11,701 nt of DNA from Acidobacteriota bacterium. Its GTDB lineage: Bacteria; Acidobacteriota; Terriglobia; Acidiferrales; UBA7541. Location of the stretch: contig PMOV01000283.1 in assembly GCA_003161195.1 (NCBI GenBank), positions 23,932-35,632 of the forward strand, read 5' to 3'. The notes beneath the pieces are model-generated. The model was not told the DNA's origin. It made no database searches and was given only the letters and a program-made list of their open reading frames with translations. Both the position numbers and the translations under genes were made by a program. Shown one piece after another: positions 1-5,724 of the stretch. Each line of letters opens with the position of its first letter. Position 1 is the first letter of the stretch.

Positions 1-79
1 TCATTCTAAATGGGTTACAGGACGAAATTTTGTAAGTGTTCATTCTATTGAGGTAATCCTCACTGTGTGGGGCGCTCAT
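1..79 (-). CDS. possible start of a gene leaving the left edge (doubtful)
   Basis: An ATG at 79 on the minus strand opens a frame of 26 codons that is still open at the window edge. It begins MSAPHSEDYLNRMNTYKI. It lies downstream of the terminator of the histone-like gene and has the same direction as the neighbouring genes, which is why it is listed. The ribosome site is poor (only GGAA directly before the ATG). A competing open frame on the plus strand runs from position 2 to a TAG at 179-181 (59 codons, no recognisable motif). Either may be chance. I do not recognise a family. Confidence 0.22.
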   Translation of the reverse strand, partial: MSAPHSEDYLNRMNTYKISSCNPFRM

Positions 80-228
80 TTCCAAGGTCTGCGGCTGCCG
101 GAAAATAGGCAGGCGCGGCGAGCAACTCGACCAAAAAGCTTTGAAAACCAGTTCGCGGCCAGACGCAAGATTTCGGTGTAGTCTTGGCCACGCGGAGATT
201 GGCTGGGGCAGAGCTTTTCTTCGACAAG

Positions 229-260
229 AAAAAAAACGCCCGAAATTTTTATTTCGGACG
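229..260 (-). terminator. intrinsic terminator of the histone H1-like gene
   Basis: Read on the minus strand, CGTCCGAAAT and ATTTCGGGCG form a 10-bp stem (one G-U pair) around an AAAA loop at 237-260. Eight T residues follow directly (229-236). It lies 57 nt after the stop codon of the gene at 318-653. This is the clearest rho-independent terminator in the window. Confidence 0.88.
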
Positions 261-317
261 TCTCGTGTGTGGCGTTCTGGTCGGACGGAACTGTTCCGGC
301 GACGCTAACTGTACCTG

Positions 318-653
318 TTACCTGCGGATCTTGCGCTTGGCTTTCTTTACCGCTTTCTTGGTGACTTTCTTCGCCTTCTTCGAGGCGGCCTTGGCTTTTT
401 TGGCGCCCTTGGCGACCGCCTTTTTCGCGACGGCAACTTTCTTGGCGACCTTGCGAGAAATGGATTTTGCGCTGCGTTCGATGGCTTTGGCCCGACTCAC
501 GACCTTGCGATGCGTCGCGGGACTCGGCGTCAGCGCCTCTTTGGCGGCAGTAGCTTTGGCCGCGAGGCTGCCCAACGTGGATCCGATGGATTCCGCAACA
601 CTGGTCAAAGTTTCGTCAAACTGGTCGGGCTTGGTGGTATCAGCAGACGTCAT
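318..653 (-). CDS. histone H1-like lysine-rich DNA-binding protein
   Basis: This 111-residue protein has two halves. Residues 1-46 are mildly acidic and Ser/Thr/Ala-rich and probably helical. Residues 48-111 are a strongly basic tail in which about a third of residues are lysine, mostly as AKK, SKK and VKK units, ending KRKIRR. That composition matches bacterial histone H1-like / AlgP-like proteins, which bind DNA non-specifically and compact the nucleoid. There is no catalytic motif, signal peptide or membrane segment. The start is fixed by AAGGAG at 661-666, 7 nt before the ATG. The gene looks monocistronic, with a promoter at 698-726 and a terminator at 229-260. A longer plus-strand frame covers the same DNA but has no ribosome site and no protein-like composition. 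The DNA-binding role is inferred from composition only. Confidence 0.85.
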   Translation of the reverse strand: MTSADTTKPDQFDETLTSVAESIGSTLGSLAAKATAAKEALTPSPATHRKVVSRAKAIERSAKSISRKVAKKVAVAKKAVAKGAKKAKAASKKAKKVTKKAVKKAKRKIRR

Positions 654-697
654 TCGCAGGCTCCTTGTCGTAATCTTAGAGGTTATCGAGGTAAAGT

Positions 698-726
698 TTT
701 ATACACCACATATCGCATTGCAACAA
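698..726 (-). promoter_or_regulatory. predicted sigma-70 promoter of the histone-like gene
   Basis: On the minus strand a -35-like TTGTTG (721-726) is followed after 17 nt by TATAAA (698-703), which differs from the -10 consensus at one position. Transcription would start near 691, giving a leader of about 38 nt that contains the AAGGAG ribosome site. The -35 match is only moderate. Confidence 0.5.
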
Positions 727-771
727 TTCTCGCACAGCAACTAGGCCCTAAACTTCGCCATCGGACATCCA

Positions 772-798
772 CCCAGTGGGCACCGACTGGGCGCCACT
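772..798. repeat. overlapping inverted repeats upstream of the histone-like gene
   Basis: CCCAGT (772-777) and ACTGGG (786-791) form a 6-bp stem with an 8-nt loop. AGTGG (775-779) and CCACT (794-798) form an alternative, overlapping stem. The site lies 46 nt upstream of the predicted -35 box at 721-726. It could be an operator or chance dyad symmetry. No gene is supported between 654 and 928. Confidence 0.25.
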
Positions 799-900
799 CA
801 AGACCCGGCGGATGGGATACAAAGTACTCTTCCGGCTGCCCTGAACGCAAGCGCAACCACGCAGCGTGAACGCCGGTCACACAAAGGGGCGTCGGACAAA

Positions 901-926
901 GGACAAAAGGGGGCACGCAAAGTGCC
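901..926 (-). terminator. weak candidate terminator after the DUF3185-like gene
   Basis: On the minus strand GGCAC and GTGCC (912-926) form a 5-bp stem with a 5-nt loop, just after the stop codon. CCC and a run of only four T residues follow. Both stem and T-run are short, so termination here is uncertain. Confidence 0.3.
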
Positions 927-928
927 AG

Positions 929-1147
929 CTAGTCGCGCGAACCCACCGCAATCAGCACGATCCCGCCGACCAGCGCCAAGCCACCCACCACGGGCGGGAG
1001 CGATACGTGCTCCTTGGCGTCCCGCGTAGCGTGAATCGGACCGAGGTCCACCACTTTTTCCCGCTTGGTATAGGTAAAGCCCTGATACGCCAGGGCTACG
1101 ATGCCCAAGATCACCAGCACAATGCCGATCAATGTTGCCGATTTCAT
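929..1147 (-). CDS. small two-helix membrane protein, DUF3185-like
   Basis: This 72-residue protein has a hydrophobic helix at about residues 4-22, a polar loop at about 23-50 containing YTKREKVVDLGPIHA, and a second hydrophobic helix at about 51-69. The loop pattern (EKVVDLGPI followed by PPVVGGLAL) resembles small proteins I remember as DUF3185 or an uncharacterised relative; the family name is tentative and no function is known. With both helices inserted, the loop would face one side of the inner membrane. AGAGAGG at 1156-1162 sits 8 nt before the ATG and fixes the start. It begins 40 nt after the stop of the small membrane protein upstream, in the same direction, so the two are probably co-transcribed. 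Confidence 0.75.
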   Translation of the reverse strand: MKSATLIGIVLVILGIVALAYQGFTYTKREKVVDLGPIHATRDAKEHVSLPPVVGGLALVGGIVLIAVGSRD

Positions 1148-1187
1148 CTGCCCAGCCTCTCTTTCTCGAGCATTTCGGACGACGGAC

Positions 1188-1343
1188 CTAGATAGCCCGG
1201 CGTCCTTGAATCACGCGAATTAAAATGACGATAATTGCCAACACCAGCAGAATGTGAATGAAGCCGCCGACGGTGAACGAGGTCACCATTCCGAGCAGCC
1301 ACAAGATGATCAAAATCACCGCGATGGTCCAGAGCAAATCCAT
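1188..1343 (-). CDS. lmo0937 family small membrane protein
   Basis: The 51-residue product begins MDLLWTIAVILIILWLLG and ends VIQGRRAI. It has two hydrophobic helices (about residues 4-22 and 28-45) joined by a short TSFTVGGFIH turn, closing with a basic tail. This layout and the LLWTIAV...GGFIHILLV pattern are characteristic of the lmo0937 family (DUF5670), widespread tiny membrane proteins without an established role. The frame extends upstream to 1550, but AGAGGAG at 1350-1356, 6 nt before this ATG, and the usual family length of about 50 residues both favour the start at 1343. A small hairpin (TGCC/GGCA, 1356-1367) lies next to the ribosome site. It probably forms an operon with the DUF3185-like gene that follows. 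Confidence 0.85.
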   Translation of the reverse strand: MDLLWTIAVILIILWLLGMVTSFTVGGFIHILLVLAIIVILIRVIQGRRAI

Positions 1344-1474
1344 GGAAGTCTCCTCTGCCAGGTGGCAACCGGAAGGTGCCGTGGTTTGTAAACGTGAGAG
1401 TCCGTAAGAACGAGAGATACGGTAACAACGCACGGCGGAACTGCCCATCGGGAGAATTGTGTACCCAGGTGAGT

Positions 1475-1525
1475 GCGACGCTGTACTTAGCGCCTGGCTG
1501 GTACCTAACGTCGCAAATATTTGCG
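1475..1525. repeat. palindrome and nested inverted repeat between the phosphofructokinase and lmo0937 genes
   Basis: CGCAAATATTTGCG (1512-1525) is a perfect 14-bp palindrome. It overlaps an outer inverted repeat, GCGACG (1475-1480) with CGTCGC (1509-1514), which has TTAG/CTAA (1487-1490 and 1505-1508) inside it. The palindrome starts 36 nt past the phosphofructokinase stop codon and lies about 170 nt upstream of the lmo0937 start. It could be an operator for the small membrane genes or an mRNA structure at the end of the kinase transcript. No T-run follows. Confidence 0.35.
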
Positions 1526-1560
1526 CCACGGCAAACTCCGCGTCTGTCACGAGAAAAAAC

Positions 1561-2769
1561 TTACGATGCGTCGCCGGTCACAATAAAGAGCGGCTGCCCT
1601 TCCAGCCTGTCGAATTTCGGGCACAAGCGTTGCGTGTTGTAATGGGCGTCTACGTTTACGACTTTCTTGGTTGCAGTAATGGTCTCAATCGGCACATTGC
1701 CGTAGCGTCCATTTTTCAGGACGACCAGGCGGCCGGATTCTTTCTTAAGAAGCAAATCCAGCGCCATGTTCCCGTAAATCATGGGGGCGATGGAGTCGAT
1801 GGCATCGGGATCGCCGCAACGGACGAAATAGCCAAGTTTCTGATTCACCACGTCGATCTTCTTGCCCTTGTTGAATTTCGCGGATAATTCCTTCACCTTG
1901 GCGGAAACCAGATCCCCGATCCCGCCCAACTTGCGGTGACCGAAGGCATCGGCTGCTTCGCCCTCAAACACCATATCGCCGCCCTCAAACATCGCGCCCT
2001 CAGAGACCAGCACGGTCGAGTAGCGGCTGGGATTGTTTCTGCGGTCTTCCACCAGCAATTCCGCCAACTGCTCGATATTGAATTTGTATTCGGGAATCAC
2101 GCAGCGCTCCGCAGCGCCAGCCATCGTGGGGACCATGGCGGTAAATCCCGCGTAGCGCCCAAAGACTTCCAGGACCATAAATCGTTCGTGCGACCCTGCC
2201 GAGGTGCGCAAACTATTCACCAACTCCAGCGTGCGATTCACGCAAGTGCTGAAGCCGATGCAGTAGTCGGTTCCCGGCACGTCGTTGTCCATGGTTTTGG
2301 GAATGGCGACGACCTTGACGCCCTCCTCATGCAGGCGCACGCCATAACTCAACGTGTCGTCGCCGCCGATGGGCACCAGATAATCGATTCCCAGCCAATC
2401 GAGATTCTTGATCACCTCGCCAGTGAGATCGTTCTTCTCGGCGCTATAGCTGCTCTGCAAATGCCCCGGCACGCTGCTCTTGCCAACGCGGCTGGGATTG
2501 GTGCGGGAAGAATGAAGAAACGTGCCACCGGTGCGGCCGGCTTTTTCGACGATTTGCTTGGTCAAGATCTGAAAATTATCGGAATTGTCGTAGTCTTTTT
2601 CGCGTACCATCTCGACAATACCCGCCCAGCCGCGCCGCAAGCCGATCACTTGGTAGCCTTGCGAGAGCGCCCGGCGCGTCACGCCGCGAATGGCGGGATT
2701 CAGCCCAGGCACATCGCCCCCTCCAGTCAAAATTCCAATGGTGCCCTTTTTGGTATTTACATTGGCCAT
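1561..2769 (-). CDS. pfp: 6-phosphofructokinase, predicted pyrophosphate-dependent
   Basis: This enzyme phosphorylates fructose 6-phosphate to fructose 1,6-bisphosphate in glycolysis in the cytoplasm. Residues 11-17 (IGILTGG) start the PFK fold. PIGGDDTLSYG at 133-143, PKTMDNDVPGTD at 157-168 with the catalytic base at Asp161, and EVFGRYAG at 201-208 are the substrate and catalytic motifs. Asp138 and Lys158 replace the two glycines (104 and 124 in E. coli PfkA) that admit ATP. In characterised members this pair goes with pyrophosphate as phosphoryl donor and a reversible reaction, so PPi dependence is predicted rather than shown. Length is 402 residues, longer than the 320 of E. coli PfkA. 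The frame extends to an ATG at 2826, but that codon lies inside the predicted -10 box, so the ATG at 2769 is preferred. No clear terminator: six T residues follow the stop without a good stem. Confidence 0.93.
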   Translation of the reverse strand: MANVNTKKGTIGILTGGGDVPGLNPAIRGVTRRALSQGYQVIGLRRGWAGIVEMVREKDYDNSDNFQILTKQIVEKAGRTGGTFLHSSRTNPSRVGKSSVPGHLQSSYSAEKNDLTGEVIKNLDWLGIDYLVPIGGDDTLSYGVRLHEEGVKVVAIPKTMDNDVPGTDYCIGFSTCVNRTLELVNSLRTSAGSHERFMVLEVFGRYAGFTAMVPTMAGAAERCVIPEYKFNIEQLAELLVEDRRNNPSRYSTVLVSEGAMFEGGDMVFEGEAADAFGHRKLGGIGDLVSAKVKELSAKFNKGKKIDVVNQKLGYFVRCGDPDAIDSIAPMIYGNMALDLLLKKESGRLVVLKNGRYGNVPIETITATKKVVNVDAHYNTQRLCPKFDRLEGQPLFIVTGDAS

Positions 2770-2825
2770 GGTGTTCCGCCTTGTCGCTCCCGCAGGAGCC
2801 CAGTTTATGTCCTTCGCAACCCGCA

Positions 2826-2853
2826 ATTATCCACGGCGGGCGGACATTTACAA
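2826..2853 (-). promoter_or_regulatory. predicted sigma-70 promoter of the phosphofructokinase gene
   Basis: On the minus strand TTGTAA (2848-2853) is followed after 16 nt by GATAAT (2826-2831), one mismatch from the -10 consensus. Transcription would begin near 2819, about 50 nt before the ATG at 2769. This argues against the alternative upstream start codon at 2826. Confidence 0.45.
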
Positions 2854-2915
2854 AGCGCGTCGTGCGGGTATCCGGAACTGTCGGTCTAGTGTGTCGCAGG
2901 CGTGCGTGCATACAA

Positions 2916-2931
2916 CTTGCGGGAGGGCAAG
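2916..2931. repeat. small hairpin upstream of the phosphofructokinase promoter
   Basis: CTTGC (2916-2920) and GCAAG (2927-2931) are a perfect 5-bp inverted repeat around a 6-nt loop, about 63 nt upstream of the predicted -35 box of the phosphofructokinase gene. A second 5-bp stem, GGCGA/TCGCC at 2998-3012, lies just after the stop codon of the 75-residue protein. Neither has a T-run, so they are recorded as possible operator or mRNA structures only. Confidence 0.25.
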
Positions 2932-3015
2932 AATACTTAGCGACGAGCCCGCCGCGTGAGGAAGGAATTCCAAGTAAGTGGGAATTGCCGCCTGCCAGGC
3001 GATAGCTTCGCCGGG

Positions 3016-3243
3016 CTAAATGCCGTAATTCACGGCGCGCAAGCCATCTTTGTATGCTTCCCGCGCGTCGTCGGCCTTGCCGTGCGCGTCGTGCTCGGTA
3101 AAATGCGCGGCGTCCCACTTTTCCATGGCCACTTCGGAATGGTCGGGAGTTGCCAGATCCTCTTCCGCACGAATCGCCGCCACCCAGGCATCCACTGCTG
3201 ATTTGTATTCCGCGCGCAACCGGTCGAGATCGTCTTTGCTCAT
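3016..3243 (-). CDS. conserved hypothetical 75-residue helical protein
   Basis: The product is small, soluble, highly charged (Asp/Glu/Lys/Arg) and alanine-rich, with no signal peptide or membrane segment. It looks like two amphipathic helices: about residues 2-31, with DAWVAAIRAEEDLA, and about 36-70, with AMEKWDAAHFTEHDA and AREAYKDGLRAV. I recall similar acidobacterial proteins with the W...AHF...Y pattern, but no function is known. A stop codon 13-15 nt upstream in frame leaves the ATG at 3243 as the only ATG start. There is no Shine-Dalgarno sequence. The predicted promoter would start transcription about 3 nt before the ATG, suggesting a leaderless mRNA. It lies upstream of the phosphofructokinase in the same direction but with 246 nt between them. 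Confidence 0.72.
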   Translation of the reverse strand: MSKDDLDRLRAEYKSAVDAWVAAIRAEEDLATPDHSEVAMEKWDAAHFTEHDAHGKADDAREAYKDGLRAVNYGI

Positions 3244-3252
3244 AATGGATGG

Positions 3253-3281
3253 ACTTTAGCCCCGCATCGGAACCTGGTCAA
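3253..3281 (-). promoter_or_regulatory. predicted promoter giving a near-leaderless transcript
   Basis: On the minus strand TTGACC (3276-3281, five of six matches to -35) is followed after exactly 17 nt by TAAAGT (3253-3258, four of six matches to -10). The expected transcription start is near 3246, three bases before the ATG of the 75-residue protein. This agrees with the absence of a ribosome-binding site there. Confidence 0.42.
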
Positions 3282-3307
3282 TACGTGGTCCACCGCGCGA
3301 CGCAAAA

Positions 3308-3324
3308 TTTAACCGAATTTTAAC
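3308..3324. repeat. paired TTTAAC direct repeat in the divergent intergenic region
   Basis: TTTAAC occurs at 3308-3313 and again at 3319-3324, 11 bp apart, about one helical turn. The pair sits in an AT-rich patch between divergent genes, so it could be a tandem regulator-binding site or simply promoter AT-richness. Confidence 0.22.
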
Positions 3325-3335
3325 GATATTCGGCG

Positions 3336-3378
3336 CTGCTCGCGTCCCCGCCGGCCGAGGTGGCGCGGGGCGCAGCAG
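3336..3378 (+). promoter_or_regulatory. long GC-rich hairpin in the leader region of the aldolase gene
   Basis: The arms 3336-3351 and 3365-3378 pair over 14 bp (CTGCT with AGCAG, GCG with CGC, CCCCGC with GCGGGG). There are single-base bulges at 3341 and 3345 and a 13-nt loop. A smaller perfect hairpin, CTGTA-GATT-TACAG, follows at 3381-3394. Both lie 50-108 nt before the aldolase ATG and could shape its 5' leader. No T-run follows on either strand, so it is not a standard terminator. Confidence 0.4.
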
Positions 3379-3443
3379 TCCTGTAGATTTACAGCGGCGA
3401 GAAAATACGCTGCAAGACACTACAAAGCATCGAGGAGAGCGCG

Positions 3444-4286
3444 ATGGCGGACGGTTTGACGGGGGCGGAGTTCAAGAAACAGTTGCGCGCGGGGACGCCA
3501 AAGCTGGGGTTGTTTCTGAATTCGCACAGCGCGACGGTTGCGGAACAACTGGCGCACAGCGGTTACGACTGGCTGCTGGTGGATACGCAGCATGGGCCGA
3601 TGGATCACCAGAATCTTTCGGCGATGCTGTGCGGGATTGCGCATGGCGGGGCGGCGTCGCTGGTGCGCGTGGGCGGGTACGACGACCGACCGGGGATTCA
3701 GCAGGCCCTGGACCTGGGCGCCGATGGCGTGCTGGTGCCGTACATCAATACGGCGGAGGAAGCGCGGCAGGCGGTGAGCTGCATGCGGTATCCGACGGCG
3801 GGGACGCGCTCGGTATATTTTCCGCAGCGCAGCATGAACCAGGGCGGGTTGCTGGGCTACGCGGGCGCGTGGAATGCCAACGCCGTTGTGGCGCTGCAGG
3901 TGGAGACGGCGTCGTGTATCGAAAATATCGCGGAGATCGCCGCGGTGCCGGGCGTGGACATTTTGTTTCTGGGGCAGAACGATTTGTGCATGTCCATGGG
4001 GCTGTATGAGAAGTACGAGTTTCCGCACATGTACACCTCGCCGGAACTGGGGGCGGCAACGCAGAAGCTGATGGATGCGGCGCGAAAGAATGATGTGATT
4101 CTGGGGCTGTTTTTGTTTGGCACGGCGCGCGTGGGGGAATTTCTGGAGAAAGGGTTTACATTTATCAGCCTGGGCAACGATCTGCATCACGTGCTGACGC
4201 AAACCGGGGCCTATGTGAAGGATGTGGAGGCCGTTTCGAAGGAAAAGGGCAAGGCCTGGGCGCGGCGGCCCTCGGGGCTGCTGTAA
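3444..4286 (+). CDS. HpcH/HpaI aldolase/citrate lyase family protein
   Basis: This 280-residue protein has the TIM-barrel pattern of class II, metal-dependent pyruvate aldolases (HpcH/HpaI, YfaU, GarL). These cleave or form 4-hydroxy-2-oxo acids, releasing pyruvate and an aldehyde. Expected catalytic and metal residues can be placed: His50 in LLVDTQHGPMD, Arg75 in LVRVGG, Glu154 in LQVETASC and Asp180 in LFLGQNDL. The Glu-Asp spacing of 26 equals that of HpcH (149 and 175). DLGADGVLVPYINTAEEA (90-107) is the usual family core. GAGGAG at 3432-3437 lies 6 nt before the ATG. The true substrate cannot be told: no catabolic neighbours are present, and the next gene, 2 nt downstream, is a secreted peptidase. 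Cytoplasmic. Confidence 0.9.
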   Translation: MADGLTGAEFKKQLRAGTPKLGLFLNSHSATVAEQLAHSGYDWLLVDTQHGPMDHQNLSAMLCGIAHGGAASLVRVGGYDDRPGIQQALDLGADGVLVPYINTAEEARQAVSCMRYPTAGTRSVYFPQRSMNQGGLLGYAGAWNANAVVALQVETASCIENIAEIAAVPGVDILFLGQNDLCMSMGLYEKYEFPHMYTSPELGAATQKLMDAARKNDVILGLFLFGTARVGEFLEKGFTFISLGNDLHHVLTQTGAYVKDVEAVSKEKGKAWARRPSGLL

Positions 4287-4288
4287 CC

Positions 4289-5350
4289 GTGCGTTTCCAT
4301 CGCAGCAGTCCGTGGGCTGAGGTTCGCGCCGCACGTACGGCGGTGGCGCTGACACTGTTTCTCGCCGCGCTGACGCCGGCCGGTGTTGCGAATTCTGCGG
4401 CAGCGCAACCCACCGCAGCGACGCGCAAGCAAGCGGCTCCGGCGATTCCTTGCGGCGACGATGCTTCCTTGCACATGAGTGCGATGTCGGCGCGACAAGG
4501 TGGGCTGCTGCTGGCGGAAGTTTCGGCGAAGGCGGCGGCGACGCAGATCCACGTCCAAGGCAAATGGGATGGGCAGCCGATCGCATTCTGGCAGGAGTCC
4601 GGCGGTCCCGGTGGGAGCAAGGCACGCTCCGCGGGGTCTTCTGCCGGAACCGCACACGCGGCGGGGGCGGCGGTGAAGATGCCGCCTTGGCAAGCATTCG
4701 TTGCGGTGGACCTCGAGAAAGCGCCGGGAGACTATGCGCTGAACGTGTCGGTGGCGGCGGCGTCCGGGAAGGCGGTTACGTGTCAGGCCACCATTCACGT
4801 AGAGGCCGGGAAATTTGCGACGGAAAACCTCCACGTGGACAACCAGTTTGTGGAGCCGAACGCGGAGCAAGCCGCGCGGGCCAAGTCCGAGGGAGAGCGG
4901 CTGCACAAAATCTACGAGACGGTGACGCCAGAGAAGCTGTGGCAGGGCCGCTTCCGCATCCCGCTGGACGGCGTGACGACCGGAGGCAACTTCGGGAAGC
5001 GGCGCGTGCTGAACGGCCAAGCGCGGTCGCCGCACAGCGGCGTGGACTTGCCGTCACCGACCGGCATGCCGGTGCACGCGACGCAAGCCGGGCGGGTAGT
5101 GCTGGCAGAGGCGCTCTTTTTCGCGGGGAATAGCGTGGTGCTGGATCACGGTTTGGGGATTTACACGCTGTACGGTCACTTGTCGGCGATCAGCGTGAAG
5201 GTGGGCGACACCGTGACGGCGGGTGAGGTGATTGGCAAGGTAGGGGCAACGGGGCGCGTGACGGGGCCGCACCTGCATTGGGGCTTGGAGGTGGGCGAGG
5301 CGCGTGTGAATGCGCTGCAAATTGTTGGACTTACCCGGCCCGGAGGTTGA
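4289..5350 (+). CDS. secreted M23 (LytM-type) metallopeptidase
   Basis: This 353-residue protein has an N-terminal export signal: basic residues up to Arg16, a hydrophobic stretch at about 17-33 and a likely AAA cleavage site near residue 39. A beta-rich region follows (about 55-172, with PGDYALNVSV), then a helical linker (about 190-215). The C-terminal M23 domain (about 222-345) has all expected motifs: zinc ligands His249 and Asp253 in HSGVD, His330 in HLHWG with His328 beside it, and His297 in LYGHLSA. Such enzymes cut peptide cross-links of peptidoglycan in the envelope. The gene starts with GTG only 2 nt after the TAA of the aldolase gene and lacks a strong ribosome site, so translational coupling is likely. 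Intact catalytic residues argue for an active enzyme rather than an EnvC/NlpD-like activator. Confidence 0.9.
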   Translation: MRFHRSSPWAEVRAARTAVALTLFLAALTPAGVANSAAAQPTAATRKQAAPAIPCGDDASLHMSAMSARQGGLLLAEVSAKAAATQIHVQGKWDGQPIAFWQESGGPGGSKARSAGSSAGTAHAAGAAVKMPPWQAFVAVDLEKAPGDYALNVSVAAASGKAVTCQATIHVEAGKFATENLHVDNQFVEPNAEQAARAKSEGERLHKIYETVTPEKLWQGRFRIPLDGVTTGGNFGKRRVLNGQARSPHSGVDLPSPTGMPVHATQAGRVVLAEALFFAGNSVVLDHGLGIYTLYGHLSAISVKVGDTVTAGEVIGKVGATGRVTGPHLHWGLEVGEARVNALQIVGLTRPGG

Positions 5351-5530
5351 AAACCGACAGCCAGGGAACACCGCGACTGGTCGATTCAAGTAACATGTTA
5401 AGAATCAGTGGCTTATGGGAACTTCGGGCAGTTGTGGCGGAGCTTGTCGAGATTCGCCGTCAGCAACCTCAACGGGGTTAATCCCTTGGACAGTACTCCA
5501 GTCCCCGTCGGTTTGGTACAGATGGGGGAT

Positions 5531-5554
5531 TGCCAGAGCATATGCCCTCCGGCA
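5531..5554. promoter_or_regulatory. dyad upstream of the PilZ gene, possible activator site
   Basis: AGAGCATATGCCCT (5535-5548) is a 14-bp dyad with one mismatched pair, flanked by TGCC (5531-5534) and GGCA (5551-5554). Its centre lies about 93 bp upstream of the start predicted from the sigma-54-like site, a typical distance for an enhancer-binding-protein site. The regulator is unknown. Confidence 0.3.
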
Positions 5555-5607
5555 GACTCAGTGAAGTTGGCAGTGGGCAATTTTGGTCATTGCATTTTTC
5601 GGGAATT

Positions 5608-5623
5608 TTGGCATTCTACTGGC
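5608..5623 (+). promoter_or_regulatory. candidate sigma-54 (-24/-12) promoter of the PilZ gene
   Basis: TTGGCATTCTACTGGC matches 9 of the 12 fixed positions of the TTGGCACG-N4-TTGC consensus. It has the invariant GG (5610-5611) and GC (5622-5623) at exactly the required 10-nt spacing. Transcription would start near 5635, about 90 nt before the PilZ ATG. An overlapping sigma-70 reading (TTGCAT at 5590-5595 with CATTCT at 5612-5617) is much weaker. Confidence 0.4.
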
Positions 5624-5724
5624 CACCGACGTCGCCGCTTTACGGGTCGCCCCACCGATTCCGTGAAACGTAATCCGTCAGCCCAGGATTGCCGTAGTAT
5701 TCAGCAGAGAAGGTCGAACGCACG

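Larger units (their letters stand above)
5351..5724. other. 374-nt intergenic region without a supported gene
   Basis: No convincing reading frame was found. A 108-codon plus-strand frame starting with GTG at 5408 overlaps the PilZ start and has no ribosome site or family resemblance. The region holds a perfect palindrome TAACATGTTA (5391-5400), a dyad at 5531-5554, a sigma-54-like promoter at 5608-5623 and two copies of GGATTGCC (5527-5534 and 5686-5693). I looked for a GEMM c-di-GMP riboswitch because a PilZ gene follows and saw none of its conserved core. No terminator after the peptidase gene was recognised. Confidence 0.6.

Noticed and set aside
184..744. 186-codon plus-strand frame over the histone-like gene
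   Set aside because: It has no ribosome site, and its Leu/Phe/Ala-rich product is what the complement of a Lys/Ala-rich gene gives. The minus-strand gene has a promoter, ribosome site and terminator.
683..916. 77-codon minus-strand frame upstream of the histone-like gene
   Set aside because: It runs through the predicted promoter and has no ribosome site; the LRLRSGQ segment suggests repeat DNA rather than a gene.
1344..1550. N-terminal extension of the lmo0937 protein to 120 residues
   Set aside because: The extension lacks family resemblance, and the AGAGGAG site sits right before the internal ATG at 1343.
1545..1575. Terminator after the phosphofructokinase gene
   Set aside because: Six T residues follow the stop codon, but the sequence before them forms only a 3-bp stem.
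1936..2889. 317-codon frame antisense to the phosphofructokinase
   Set aside because: It is a shadow of a GC-rich gene whose motifs are certain on the other strand; the product resembles no family.
3420..4697. 425-codon minus-strand frame over the aldolase and peptidase genes
   Set aside because: The product is an Arg/Pro/His-rich mirror of two well-supported plus-strand genes, with no ribosome site or motif.
5351..5724. c-di-GMP riboswitch ahead of the PilZ gene
   Set aside because: The conserved core segments of GEMM-type riboswitches are not present.
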